Assembly: GCA_033439295.1 (NCBI GenBank)
Contig: JAVTLE010000011.1
Span: 1,984,082 to 2,048,081 of the forward strand
Length of the DNA stretch: 64,000 nucleotides
DNA from: Deuterostichococcus epilithicus
Taxonomy: Eukaryota > Chlorophyta > Trebouxiophyceae > Prasiolales > Stichococcaceae
Direction of reading: 5' to 3'
The notes under the pieces were generated by a model, which saw only the letters and a program-made list of their open reading frames with translations, did no database searches and was not told the DNA's origin. Position numbers and translations under genes: made by a program. Shown one piece after another: positions 47,101 through 58,900 of this stretch; within the stretch, counting starts at the first letter, position 1, and each line of letters opens with the position of its first letter.

Positions 47101-50100
47101 GTGCGGTCGCATGTTGTGATCCAGTGCAGGATGCCGCCGGCAGCGGAGGCAGGTGCTCCGGGTTGCAGCAAAGGCGCCCGCGTCAGTGCCAGAAGGCCGC
47201 CCACGCCCAGGAAGTGCACAGCTGCTCCGGAGGAGGAGTCCTCCTGGCAGGCGGCCGCATGCTCGGCCTGTGGTGCCTGCACCCGGGACCTCTGCAATCA
47301 TCGTCCTCAGCGACCCCACCCGCGTCGAGCATGGCGAGGCAGCCGCCGCAGACGGAGGCCATGGAGGAGGAGCCGTTGGACTCCGTGATGGTGCTCTCCA
47401 GCCGCACGGTGTAGGGCCACTCCTCGCGGGGCGGCACCACGGGCGCCAGCGCCCGCTCCGCCAGGTGCCCGTGGCCCACCTCTCGGCGGCCCGCCGCGCC
47501 CACGCGCCCCGTCTGCAGTAAACCGATGGGATTCGGGGCTTGTGGGATCCGGAGTCGGGGGTTGCTGAGGTCCTTGAGACTTGAGGGACCGGCCACGGCG
47601 CTCCGCAGGGCGCCCTCGGCCCCTGACTTGTGCCGCCCCGCCGCGGGCCCCCACCTTGTCTGGTGGCGGCGATCGCGGGCAGGAGGTGCGCAGAGGTCGA
47701 TCGCATCCAAGGTGCGACATGCAGCCAGCGCACCGCGAGGCTCCCGTGGCCCAACTCCCGCCCGGGAGCAGCGACGACCGGCCGCTTTGGACTGACACAG
47801 TGGGGGAACCGCCTCATGGGGAACCGCCTCATGCCTGCAAGGAGCGATGTCAGGACGAGATCTGTGCCGATGTCAGGACCAAAAGGGCTCACCTCGCCGA
47901 CGGAGGAGGGCGGGAAAAAGTACTGCAGGTAGAAGTGGCGGTACTCCTCCTCCTCCGTCACTGCGTCCATGCGCTGCGCCGACGACTCGGAGCCTGCGGG
48001 CGCCGAACACACACTAATTGTCACCCTTTCATTTCATTGTTTTTTCCTGGTCCAATGCTGCATTCGCGCTCAGGCAGTTCACACATGGCAGCACAAGGAG
48101 CAGGCAGCAGCGGACCTCGCGGTTGCAGCAGGGCGCAACACCGTGGCACATGTCACGGAGACCTGGTCCGCAGGGGAGCCCCTTGCCGTGGGGCAGGACC
48201 CTCCTTCCTCCCTCGACCCCCTGCGGGTGCCGCTTTCTGGAGCAGCCCCGGCCAGAGTCTTTGGAGGTGGCGCACCCAGGGTGGCGACCGCTATGGCCTG
48301 CGTCTCGCCGCGCGTGAACAGCGCGCAGCCGTGCGTCCGCGGCAGGAAGCCCGCGCGGCTGGCTATTGGCCGCACCTCCGTCGTCGACCGCCCGTCCGCG
48401 CGCAGGTTCTCGTCAACCACGATGGAGCGCATGATGCCACTCTCCACCCGCTGCAGTTGGCAACATGCCAAAAGCATGTTACACAGCATGTTGTGTAGGT
48501 ATTGTAGCTTTTCGATCGGCACTTCCGTCGGCAACTGCCCATCTGCGCAGGCCGGTTTCCGTCCGCGATGATTGGGCGCATCATGTCGCTCTTCACCCGC
48601 TGCAGCGCCGCACAGCGAAGATGGATTTGAGGCGTTTGGGTAAGCACCAGGACGGTCTGCATGATGCCTAACTCCACCCCTGGTCTGAACCGTGCCTAGG
48701 GGTTCAAATCAGTATCGGCATGGCGCCCTGAATTGCGCACTGCGCGCAGGGCCGGCTGGCCGGCGACCTGCGACGCCACCGCCGCCACAGCAGCAACGGC
48801 GGCGAGGCGTGTCCCGGCGTCGCTGGCACTGGCGCAGTGGCCGGTGGTCACACACCCCTTCTCGTGCATGCGCGCCGGGGGCCAGCTGCGGTACGCCCGG
48901 CTCGTTCTGACGGTAAGCAGCAGCCGTCACAATGAGGCACTGCCCCGCAGAACCCACCTTGAGCGCCTGGTTGACGGCGGTGGCTGTGACGGCCCCCTCC
49001 GGCGCCGCGCCATTGCCGCAGTTGCCATTGCCGTCGCTGCCTGACACGGTTGTGAGCGACGCGCGGGCCTCCTCCCACAGGGGGGCCACCACCGCCGCCC
49101 GCTGCTGCTTGCCGACGCTGCTGCGGTAGGCGTCCCGCAGCCGCTCGCCCACCAGCTCCTGTTTGCGGGCACCATGGCGTCATGTTGGGCGGAGATGCCT
49201 TCCGATGCTAGGCAACCATGTGCTGTTCGAGACGCTTCCATCGGCGGGGCGCCAGTGCCCCCCCTGGCTGCGGGGTTCGTCATCGGTGTCACAGAATCGT
49301 GATGCAGGCGACGCATTGCCAATCCTTTCAGTCGTATGCCTGATGACCACGCTGCAACATTGTCAGCCGGCGCCGCACCTCGATGCGGCTGTCCAGCTCT
49401 CGCGATGGCGGCGCAAAGTCTGTGCGCTTGGGCTTGCCGACCGCGGCCGCCCAGTCCTGGATGGCGACGCACTGCGTCTGCACCGCCTCGTGGCCCACGC
49501 GGATGGCCTGCGCGGCAGGGTCTTGGGGTCAGGCGGGCGGCGTGGTGTGGGGTCTGCACTGGGCTCCTCGGGCGTGCAGACGGCCCTTGCCGAGGTGCGC
49601 CGCCTGACATGCGGCTCAGCTACGAAGATCGTGAGGGAAAAGGACAATCTGGAAGCCAGGCGGTCAAGTCCCTGCGACAGGAGCTGAATCAGGAGCAGCA
49701 CCCGCCACCTATTCTCGCTACTGCTCAGCTTCACCACACTGTCAGAGCCGCGCGCCTCCAGCAGCGATCCTCAGGCAGGAGGGCGTGAGAGCCCTCAATG
49801 ACGAGCATCATCTTCTCGCGACACATCACACGAGTCTTCCAGCGTCACCGTCCCTCCATAGCAGCCGCGACGGAAGCCGCACGCACTTCGAGCAGCCGCT
49901 GCTCGGGCAAGAAAGAAAGAAAGAAAAGTCGTGAAAGCCCTCCGTCACAACCCCGTGCTGCCGCAGCACATCACCAGCACCCCCAACACCCTGTCTCAGT
50001 CCAGGGCCTCCAGATGAGATGCACACCTCCAGGAGCCGCTCCTCGGGCAGGAAGTCGCAAAAGCCCTCGATCATGAGCACCGCTGAGGCTGTGCCGGCGA

Positions 50101-52154
50101 TCAGCAGGTCCAGGGCGGAGCTCTCCATCTCCTCCACGGTAGGGTTTACAACGAAGCCGCGCCCCTCCAGCAGCCCCACGCGCACGCCCGCCACCACGCT
50201 GCTCGCCGGGATGTCTGCGCCGGAGGGCAGTTGCATGTTTGATCTGCGCCAACCAGCGCAACAGGCCCGGCTGGGTAAGCAGCCGCCTCCGCTGTTGTGG
50301 CGACTCAGCATACTGACCGCCGATGTTGGACTGCCAAATTTTTACAAATTGTTGGCACAGCCTTTCAGCTTATCAACGCAGCATCCAAACTGGCGTTGGC
50401 ACAGCCCCGATAACACATATCTCCACACATGCTTCAAGCAGTTTTGCAGTCTGCAAGTCAGCCCACCTGACACCGCAAGCGCGGCGCTGGCGGCCGTGAT
50501 TGCCAGTGCCTCGGTCGCGTTCTCGTTGTCATACGACATCACCCACTGCAGCACCTGCAGCATGCAGGGAGCCGAAATGCTGGGCACCAGCACCAGACCT
50601 TTGAGCGGCATCATCAAGCAACCGTCCCGTGGCTGCAGGACGCGGCAGCGGGCACATGATGGCCCCAGGTGGTGGGCAGCAGGCAAGGGGGATGCAGCGT
50701 CGGGCTCTGCTGCAGCACGCCGCCGCAAGGTGCAGCGCCGGTCTCAGGGTGAAAACACCACAACAAAGCATCAATGCATGAGCGCCTGGGAAACCCTGAA
50801 TGTTTTGGGGTTAACAAGTCCTTGGGCGTCGGAGACGAAGGAGACGAAGGCGGGGCGCAGGGTGCGGGTTCACGAGGCGCGGCATTTCGATCCATTCTCA
50901 GAGTGCGACATTGCAACAGCACTGCTGCATGGCAACCGACCTGGGTGTCGGCGAACCAGCCGGAGGCGAAGGCGGGGCGCAGGGAGCGGTCCACCAGGCG
51001 CGACACCAGCGTCTCGCTCTCCTTTGGCCGCCCGTCCCGCTTGATGAAGCCCGCGCTGCGTGTGCGGGGACGCAGTAACGTGTCAGCCGTCATGTGCATG
51101 GGAGCGAATGCTTCTTCCGCTATTCTTGGCTGACACTGGCCGGTGGAACAAGCTTGTATGCTGGCTGACGTGCACCTGCACGATGTACTGACTGCATCAG
51201 CACAGGCATGCGGCGGCGCCACCCGGGGAGATTTGCTCTGCGGCTGCGGCCTGACCTGGTGCGGCCGGCGGAGGAGAAACGCTCCGAGTAGTGCACTTGC
51301 AGCGGCAGGAAGCTGCCGTCGCCCTCCGGCTGCTCCCCGCAGCACGCCGTCGTGTACAGCATCTGCAGATGCCAGCGGCAGCGGCCAGCTCGAGAGATGA
51401 TTCTGCCCACAGAGCACCATCGGCATTGATATCATGCAAAGAGGGCGCGGTGCACAAGTGCAGGGCCACGCGAGAAGGCAGGCATCGGCAGGCTCCGAGT
51501 CTTCAGCAAGTCTGGAAAGCGCTGGACGGCTGAGGCCGCAGCATCTATCTGTTGGGCATCGCGCGGAGCCGACTCACCGTGTCCCCCAACCTCGCCATGA
51601 CAGCGCCGTTCGCCTGGCGGCCGATCTCGCCGGTCTCCAGCGTGACCTGCGCAATGCATTTGCATGATGATGCCGCCATTCGAGTGCGACGTGGGCATGC
51701 ACACGCCGCGTGTGTGCCGTCGAGAGGACCTGAAATGCCTCAGCAAGTGCGCAGCACGTGCATGCAGTCTGGCGAAGGGCTCCAGAACACCGTCGTGCAT
51801 CATCAATCATCGCACATGCACAATGTGTGGCTGATGAGTCGCGCCACCGCGTCAGCGGACCTGTCTGCCGCCGACTGTCATCGAGAGGGTCTGCGGCTTG
51901 GGCGGGGCGGCGGGCTCGACGGCAGTGCCAGCCTCGCCGCGACACTGCAGGCGGCACCTGCTGCGCCTGCAAGCGCCTAGAACGCCGCCTGGCGCGCCGT
52001 GGCGCCGTCTGCTGGGGTGCAGCAACTGCTGGGGAAGGCCCCTTCGCCGCCATTCGGGGGTCTCTGTCTGGGATGGCGAGTTGCTGACGAGCTTTGAACG
52101 GTCGTTGCAGCCGCATGCGGCCGCAAATGACCTGTTCAGCAGTGAAGCCTGCAT
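44152..52154 (-). CDS. PNP: Polyribonucleotide nucleotidyltransferase (PNPase), organellar
   Basis: 3'-5' phosphorolytic exoribonuclease and poly(A)-adding enzyme of chloroplasts or mitochondria. Seventeen exons in phase: 51861-52154, 51578-51646, 51256-51362, 50941-51055, 50467-50554, 50027-50214, 49379-49507, 48958-49158, 48276-48450, 47893-47993, 47320-47512, 46812-46984, 46050-46196, 45768-45857, 45379-45491, 44771-44977, 44152-44506; about 914 residues. About 80 residues rich in Arg, Ser and Ala precede the core, as in a transit peptide. First RNase PH core: [40 protein letters not shown]. Second core: SSMASVCGG phosphate loop and [10 protein letters not shown] with the two catalytic Asp and the Lys. 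KH domain: [15 protein letters not shown]1 domain: [19 protein letters not shown]. The tail is Gly/Arg-rich ([18 protein letters not shown]). Many introns carry echoes of adjacent exon ends. Confidence 0.93.
44685..44760 (-). repeat. Echo of PNPase exon 16 end
   Basis: True exon end: gagcttgggcttgccgtcga then agacgccgacgcacatgacg (44798-44840). Copy: gttctgggcttgccgtcaaa then gacgtcgacgcacacgacgt (44702-44742). It covers the S1-domain codons before the donor. Confidence 0.85.
46660..46755 (-). repeat. Echo of PNPase exon 12 end (catalytic DMDFK region)
   Basis: True exon 12 (46810-46905) and the copy share tgatgtccatct, then g(a/g)aggcg, ccgtc, the gacat and tcgccgag landmarks and gcatcctc in the same order. 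The copy is about 150 bases downstream along the gene and has lost the reading frame. It is a decayed duplicate of the part coding for [16 protein letters not shown]. Confidence 0.85.
47050..47085 (-). repeat. Echo of PNPase exon 12 start
   Basis: The exon edge gactgcttcagcggcacgcc (protein GVPLKQS) recurs upstream as gactgtttcagcggcacacc, again GVPLKQS, about 80 bases away. The exon is thus echoed on both sides. Confidence 0.75.
47715..47785 (-). repeat. Echo of PNPase exon 11 start
   Basis: The true exon start encodes [17 protein letters not shown]. The copy 200 bases upstream would encode [17 protein letters not shown] in one frame (cgtggcccaactcccgcccg against cgtggcccacctctcggcgg). Confidence 0.75.
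48540..48690 (-). repeat. Two echoes of PNPase exon 9 start
   Basis: True exon 9 start: [20 protein letters not shown]. Copy 1 (about 48545-48605): [20 protein letters not shown], with the CAG acceptor kept. Copy 2 (about 48655-48685): [12 protein letters not shown]. Both are in the upstream intron; the second is shorter and more decayed. Confidence 0.85.
49745..49970 (-). repeat. Two echoes of PNPase exon 6 end, one with an AAGA expansion
   Basis: True exon end: [19 protein letters not shown] then the donor. Copy nearer the exon (about 49887-49965): [20 protein letters not shown], where the strand holds four consecutive AAGA units (49911-49927). Farther copy (49749-49811): [19 protein letters not shown]. 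Order and spacing match the exon, so the tetranucleotide microsatellite arose inside an echo. Confidence 0.85.
50800..50885 (-). repeat. Echo of PNPase exon 4 end
   Basis: Exon: ggcgaaggcggggcgcaggg then agcggtccaccaggcgcg. Copy: gacgaaggcggggcgcaggg then tgcgggttcacgaggcgcg. A further ggagacgaa doublet has arisen inside the copy. It lies in the downstream intron and includes the donor area. Confidence 0.85.
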
Positions 52155-52921
52155 GGCGAGGATGTGCCAAAACCGCCGGCAAGGCCGCGCTACTGGAGGA
52201 TCGCCAGCCTCGCTGAAAGATCAGTCTTTGCGACGAATAGACTATGGACCTATGTTGAATAGCAAAAAGTGGGCGCATAGCCGCGGCAGCGTGGCCTGCT
52301 GCTGACGGGATCCCCGTTTTGCAACGACACAGCCTGCACAACACCTCTGCGTTGCTTTCAAGCTCGGACCCGCCACCGGCCGGTGGTTGGCATTCCTTAC
52401 ATCGTGCAACAGTCTCGTCCGTGGCATATGCCCGCTGGTGTGGCCGTTTAGGCGCGCGCGCATCCCGCCGGCTCTGATCCGCCACTTAACGCGGCTTCAA
52501 ACCGTGTTGTTGCACGGGCAGTGCAGACGCAAGACGCGCATTGCCGACCGTGCTCGCGATCAGAGCGGGAGCTTCCTAAACCGTCAAAAAAATCGAAGCT
52601 TGACGCAGCCAGCGACAGTGTGGCTTGTGCACTTTGCAGTGTGGTTTCGACTGCCACCTCAACACCTGCGTCGGTTCTCTATGTGAGATCGCAGCGGAAT
52701 CGCTGAATCAGGTTGCAGAGCTTGATACAGGCATTCGGCTGTGCTTGATAGGTCGTCACATCCGTAGCCTGGTCGCGGGGCGACGCAGCAATCTCGGCTG
52801 CCATTCAAACTTGGCGCAAGCAGTTTAAAGCTGGAGCAGCCAGCAGCGTCCAGGCCGTTCATGCAGTCCGCCTTCTTGACGGCTGTGGACCAGATATCAG
52901 TCTAGAGCGGCTGTGAGGCAC
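52155..52921. other. Divergent intergenic region PNPase / RIF1-like
   Basis: About 0.77 kb between two divergent starts, of distinctly lower GC than the coding flanks. It probably holds both promoters and 5' UTRs; no confident core promoter element and no RNA gene seen. Confidence 0.5.
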
Positions 52922-55900
52922 ATGGCCAGCGCCACGACAGCTGGCGCCTCCGCCGCGCCGCGGCAGGCGAGTGGCATGATCGGCGCGGCGTCTTTGGCGG
53001 CCTCGCACGGCAGCCTGGCACTGCCGCACGATGAACACATGCCGCTCTTCTGCCGCCTGGAGCTCCCTGAAAACGGGTAGGTCTTTGCCATTGACTCTTC
53101 GTGAGTGCAGGGCTCTGCATCCTTCACAGACCGTCTGGTTTCTGTGCTCTCATGAGTGCTGACGTGCGCATGGAACCTGTCAGGGGCGCCAGCGAGGCGG
53201 CGGTGCTGCTGCGGAAGGCCACGCAGCAATTTGGCGCTGGAAAGCCGGTGGCAGCGAGGCAAGAGGTGCTGGCCGATGCCTGCCGCGCACCGGCGGCGGC
53301 GGCAGCCGTGCTGCCGCGCTTCCTTGCCGGCGAAAACCTCGTGCTGTGAGCGCCCGACCACTTCCATAGCGCCACTGCCCTGTCAAATAGCCGTTGCGTG
53401 TGCCGCCGACACGAATTTTTATTCTTGCATATAGCACCTTGCGAGCAGCAAGCGTGCCAAACTCCCACCTCACTTGCATCCGACTGCAGACACTCACAGC
53501 AAAGCCCGCTGCCTGCATGCAGGCTGCAGGGCGCAATGGAGATGACAGGGTGGCTGCTCAGCCACCGTAACTTCATTGCCGCCTGCTCAGGCACGACCGC
53601 ACCCTGAGACTCCTCGCCTGCTTGTGCAACGGCATTCAGTCGTGCACATAGTAAAGCCCAGTCACCAGAGTAACAGCATCACTGCCGCCTGTCGCCATGC
53701 TGTGCACGCCATCACCTGGAACTCTCCGCAACATTGGATTCACCTCGATGCCGGCATCTCGACCTCGTGGAGCGTGCACCTGCAGAGGCGCAGACGGCGG
53801 CCATTCTGGACGCTGTTCTGGAGGTGCTGCTGACGACTGACGACAAGGTGAGCGCCCTGGAGGGTGCCACCGGCTCCAGCTGCCGTGACTCTGCCGCGCG
53901 CCGCTGCTCGGCATGCAGACAACGCATCGCATTGCAACACACTATTGCAAATGCACTCTTGAAGCAGCTCACGACTGCAGCCTTGGGTCTGCGCCGCGCA
54001 GCTGGCGGCCAAGCTGGCGCTCTGGGGCCTGTCTCGCCAGGAGCTGCCTGCCTCGCTCGCCGTCGACCGCTGCAGCGCCATCCTGCGCCCGCTGGTGCCG
54101 GCACTCGCGCTGGACAACCGGTGGCAGGTGCGTCCGGCCTGCAACATGCATCCTGCCACGTGTGCATCGGGCCGGGCGTTGCGGTTGCAGGGCCACGCAG
54201 TCCGAGGCTTCGTTCATGTCCAGCGCGTGACTGCGAAGCTGTCCTGCGTTGGCCGCTGCGAAGGAGGAACGTCGAAGGTCCGGCGCCAGCTGTTGCTTGC
54301 CTCGAGGTCGTGGCATCGCATGCGTCTCGTGGCTGTGCACCCGTCTGTGTGCTGTGCATCTTTCGAGCCAAGCATACAGCCAGTGGCTCTGCCGCATCAT
54401 GAGCCATCAGCCGCAAGGGCTTCACGTGGTGTCGACTGTGCTGTGCGACTGGAGCCTGGTGCGATGCCTGGCCCGCTGCTTGCGCAGTCCTTCGAGTGCG
54501 TGCTGTTTGGGGCGACTGCGCTGTCGAGGCTGGGAGACCGCTGCTGGGCCGCTCTGGCTCCGCGGGCTGGCGACTGGCTGCGACCCTTTGCGGCGCTCCT
54601 GCTCGCCGCGCCGCCGCCACACCGGATGGAGGTGCACAGCGCCTGCGTGACGGTTTTACACAAGTCTGTTTCACGGCAATCGGCGCTGCCGCCGACTGTC
54701 GACCGGCTCACTTTCTGCCCCGCTGTGCCACACACACTCACAGTGCTGCTCGACCTGCTAGGGCTGTCAGTTGCTGGTCCAGTCCGCTGATCTTGCGACA
54801 TTGCCCATTTCCACTTGCTGACACGCGTCGTGGAACGAACTCGACATGGCAACGACTGTGCTCCCATGCAGCTGCCGGAGGCGCACCGGTGCTTCGTGCA
54901 GCTGCGCGGCATCGCCGCGGCCGCGCTCGGCCGCTGGCTTGCCGCCGGCCCGGCAGGCGGCGCGGAGCCGCTGGTGCCGCTGCCGGCGCCGCTGGAGGCA
55001 GCGTTCGCGTCAGACGTCACCTCGAAGCTGGCACCGAAAGCGCAGGCACGTGACACGCAGGAGCCTCGGCGCCACTTCCTGACGCTCACGCCGGCACTTC
55101 GTGCGCCAAAGTGCAGCCTCGTTTGTATGCTCTGGCCAAGACCCAAAGCTCCTGAGGCATCCATGGTGGCTTTCAATTCTGTTTCATAGCACCCGAGCAG
55201 AGGTGCTTGCGTTCCTTTGTATGGCGCTGTTATGTCGTCAGAGGCCACTGCTGCTGCGGTGCACCCTGTGCCCGCGTGACCAAGTCAAATCCACGAGGTG
55301 TGCATTCATGAAAGCACCAGTGTATCCCAGGGACAGACACGACCACTGCCCCCGCTGCGATCTCGGTTCGCCAAGTCTGAATGCGCCGCAGGGTCGACAG
55401 GCTCACAAATGAGAAAGAACTATGACTGCGCCCGAGCCCAGCCCACCTGGCCTATGATGGCCTGCTGCAGGAGTTTCTGGACGCGCTGCTGGAGCCGAGA
55501 CTGCGGCCCCCGGCGTCGCCCGGCGCCCCAAATGCTGCGGACGTGCGGCGGCTGGCACAGGGGCTGGCGGTGGCGGGCGCTGACGCCTGCGGCACCTTCT
55601 TCCAGCTGCTCGGCCGCAGCAGCTTCTCACGCCGCGTCGGCCAGCCGTTGCTCACGCTGCTCGAGAAGGTGTGATGGAATTCAAGGATGTCTGGGGGACA
55701 CCCTGTGTTTGCGGCGCATGTCCAGTGCATCCCCACACAACAGTGGCCGCGTGGCTCCTGCAACATCCAGAGGTTCCCCAGTGAGCAGGGGCAATGTGCT
55801 CGGTGCCCCTTGCTGGCGCCTTCATGCAGATCGGACATGGCAGAGAACTGAGCAGGCCCACCGCATCGACGCCGCCACGCTGCAGGCCTGTGCCGCAGCC

Positions 55901-58900
55901 AGGCTTGCGACCGTCCTCCGACCACCCAAGGAGGAGTGATGCCTTGGCCCCACAAGTCGTTCTCTTGGCCCCGTACAGCCTTACGAGACCCTCGCGAGGA
56001 CTTCAAACTATGGTTGCGGCCCTTCCAGTACCACGACCACGCGGCGCTGCCAGCGGGCGTCGTGCGCCTGCTGCTTTGGGCGCGCCAAGCTTCAGAGAAA
56101 GACCCCAGCACCCCACGCGCAGGCCTTCGAGCTCCCGTGTGGACGCCGCGCTGCCGGCCGCAAGTTTCGAGGCCTCCTTTGGTCGCCAGAAACACTGGAC
56201 AAATGCCTGGCACCCCGCGCGCAGGCCTTCCAGTACCGTGAGGACGCTGCGCTGCCGGTGGCGGCGTTTGGCGCCTGGCGGGGCCTCATGCGCGCTGCGG
56301 CCACCGGCGACCTGCTGGTCGCCAAGGCGCGGCTGCTGGCGCAGCCGCTGCAGCACGCGCTGGCGGCAAGCAGCCGGCCGGAGACGCTGCAGGTGCCTTT
56401 ACTCATTCATTCGATCGGGGACGTGCCAGAGTCGTCTGTTCCAACGGTCCAGTGTCGCGCCTCGTGTTGCGGGCTGCGGGGGCGGGCCGATGCAGTCTCT
56501 GGGTTGCGCACGCCGCGACAACTGCTGGTCGTTGCAAATCGCTGCCCTTCGGCCACGAGGCGTGCCGCGACATGAAGCGCGAGATGCACCTGCTGCTGCG
56601 CAGGCCATGTTCGATGCCTGGACCCTGCTGGTGGCCCTCGCCGCGGCGGCGCCCNCNNGCGCCGCGCCGGCGCTGGCGGCGCCGCCCGCGATGGAGGCCT
56701 ACGTGGCGGCGCCCCTGCGGACCGCCGCCGGCCGGCGGGCGCCCGGCAGCAGCCGCCCGGCACGCTGCACGCGAGCCTGCTGGAGCCAGTGAGCCCCCGT
56801 CGCCGACACACTGCCTCCGGTGTTGCCGTGTCTGCAGCTCGAAACATGAAGAGGGAGCCTCGGGAGCACCGACCCTGCATGTGTCTACACCATGGGCTGT
56901 TGTCATGGTCGAACGCGTCCGAGTTGCTGTCACCCTGCTTGTGCTCCCGTCACAGATGCTGGCGACCCTGGAGCAGCAGCTCAGCGCGAGCGATGCCACG
57001 AGGCGGGCGCTGGCGGTGCCGCTGGCGGCCACAGTCTGCACCTCGCTGCTGGAGCACCCCGCCGAGCCGGCGTCCCAGTCGCCGCAGCAGCCGCAGAACA
57101 AGCCCGGCCCCAACGGCTCCCAGGACGCGGACAGCGGCGCGGGGCCCGGCAAGTCGCTGCAGGGCCTCCTTCCGGCGGCGCTGCAGCTGGCCGCGGCACT
57201 GCTGCCACAGGCGGGCCGCCTGGCGGCTCTGCTCGGCGGCAGCCTGTCGCACCTCGTCGCCCAGCTGGAGGTGGGTACTCTTAGACAACACCAAGTAGTG
57301 CATGCATGCATTTCATGTCTGGGCAGTCAGCGACAGGCCCCGCATGGCCTGGTGACTGGGGTTGACGGCTGTCAGCAGCAAGAGTTTGGAAAGGATGCAG
57401 AAGTAGTCGACTTCCGGTGGTGTGCTTCCGGCCCCCGCTATGTCCACCCGCATTCAGCATGGCGCAGCCGAGCCGGATTTGTCTCCTTCTGCGGCGGATA
57501 TATAACAACAACTATGAGGCGGCTATATCGCCCTCTGCAGGAAGCCGATGGCGAGCTCAGCTCGGCACTGCAGGAGCAACTGGCGGCCCCGGCCACGCAG
57601 CTGCGCTCGCTGCTGATGATGCTGGCGGCAGCGGCGGAGCATGCTGCTGGGGAATCACCCGCTGCCACCTGGCTGGCGGCATGCCTGCGGCCGGTGCTGG
57701 AGTCGACTGACAGGCGCGCCCTGCACAGACTTGAGATGGATCAGATGTTCTAGTATGTGGCTGCCGTGCCGCTGATTGAGTGCCTGGTGCAGGCTGCCTC
57801 GCTGCTGACCTGTCGTGCTGCGCCTTGACTGCACCGGCGGTCCTCTGCTGCTAGCCACCACCTTGCCCGCCCAAGATCGCTCGGTGGCCGTTTTGACTCC
57901 TGAAATCGTGTCGACCCCTGACCCGCAGGTTGGCGGCCGTCGCGGCCGCCGGCTCGGGCGCCTCCGCAGCCGCCGGCGCACTGCTGGCCGGCCTGCTCAA
58001 GGCGGTCCATGACAGCACGCCCCTGCCGGCGCTGCTGGACGACGCTCACGCCGCGCCGCTGTTGCAGGCGTGGGCGCCTGGCGGCGACGACTCCAAGGAC
58101 ACGGGGTAGGAAGAAGAACATGTGTGTTGCCGACAATGTGTATGACAAGCACACCTGCACCGCTGCGGCGCTCACCGCTTCGCGGACCTGCCTATTGATG
58201 GGTGCGGCCTGCATCGCTGATCCAGGAGCACTGCAGCGCCGGCGGCCGTCGCACTGGCCATCGCAGCGTGGCGTGCGGCGCCCGCTCTGCAGCCCGCCGC
58301 CGCTGATGTGGCGGTGCTCGTCGGCGCGGCGTGCATCCGCCAGGCCCTGGCGGACAGCAGGCCTGCCGGTGCGTGTCTCGGGGGCTCCTCACTGCCAGAA
58401 CACTGCTTCTGTAGGGCACGACCACAACGGCGACATCGGGCTGAGTCTCCTCAATGCATCACATGTAAGCCTGGAGACCATGCACCACGCCGCAAGATCG
58501 TACATGCAACAGCGTTGACGCTCTTGCCGCGGCTGCAGGCGCACGGTGGGCGGCTCTGGCGAGCCTCAGGGCCGGCGTTGCCGGCGCGCCGCAGGCGAGG
58601 TCGCCGACCGCGGCGCGTATGCCGCTGTGGGAGGCGCTGGCCCGCGTCACCGCGGCGCTGCTGCAGGTCGGACCTCTGCTGCTTGCTGTCCTTTGCATCT
58701 GCCAGCCCCTTCCAGCATCGGCGTGTTGAACATCGCGTCAGGGCACCCGTGACCCGGGCCATGGCTGCAATGTCGCGACATTCTCTACCGCCCTCGCTCT
58801 CGCCTGCAAAGGGACACGCGGCACGACCCGAAGCACTGCAACAGGCGCCTCTCACCGGGTGTCCTGTAACGAAACAGGAGCAGCATGCACACGGCGGCAA

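Noticed and set aside
47690-48024. Extra PNPase exon encoding [15 protein letters not shown]
   Set aside because: It duplicates the exon 11 start, breaks frame shortly after, and the phase-correct join uses the exon at 47320-47512; classed as an echo.
53576-53833. Alternative RIF1-like exon reading through 53640-53730
   Set aside because: Frame does not match the VERAPAEAQTAAILDAVLEV frame that is supported by the downstream donor; the exact acceptor here remains open.
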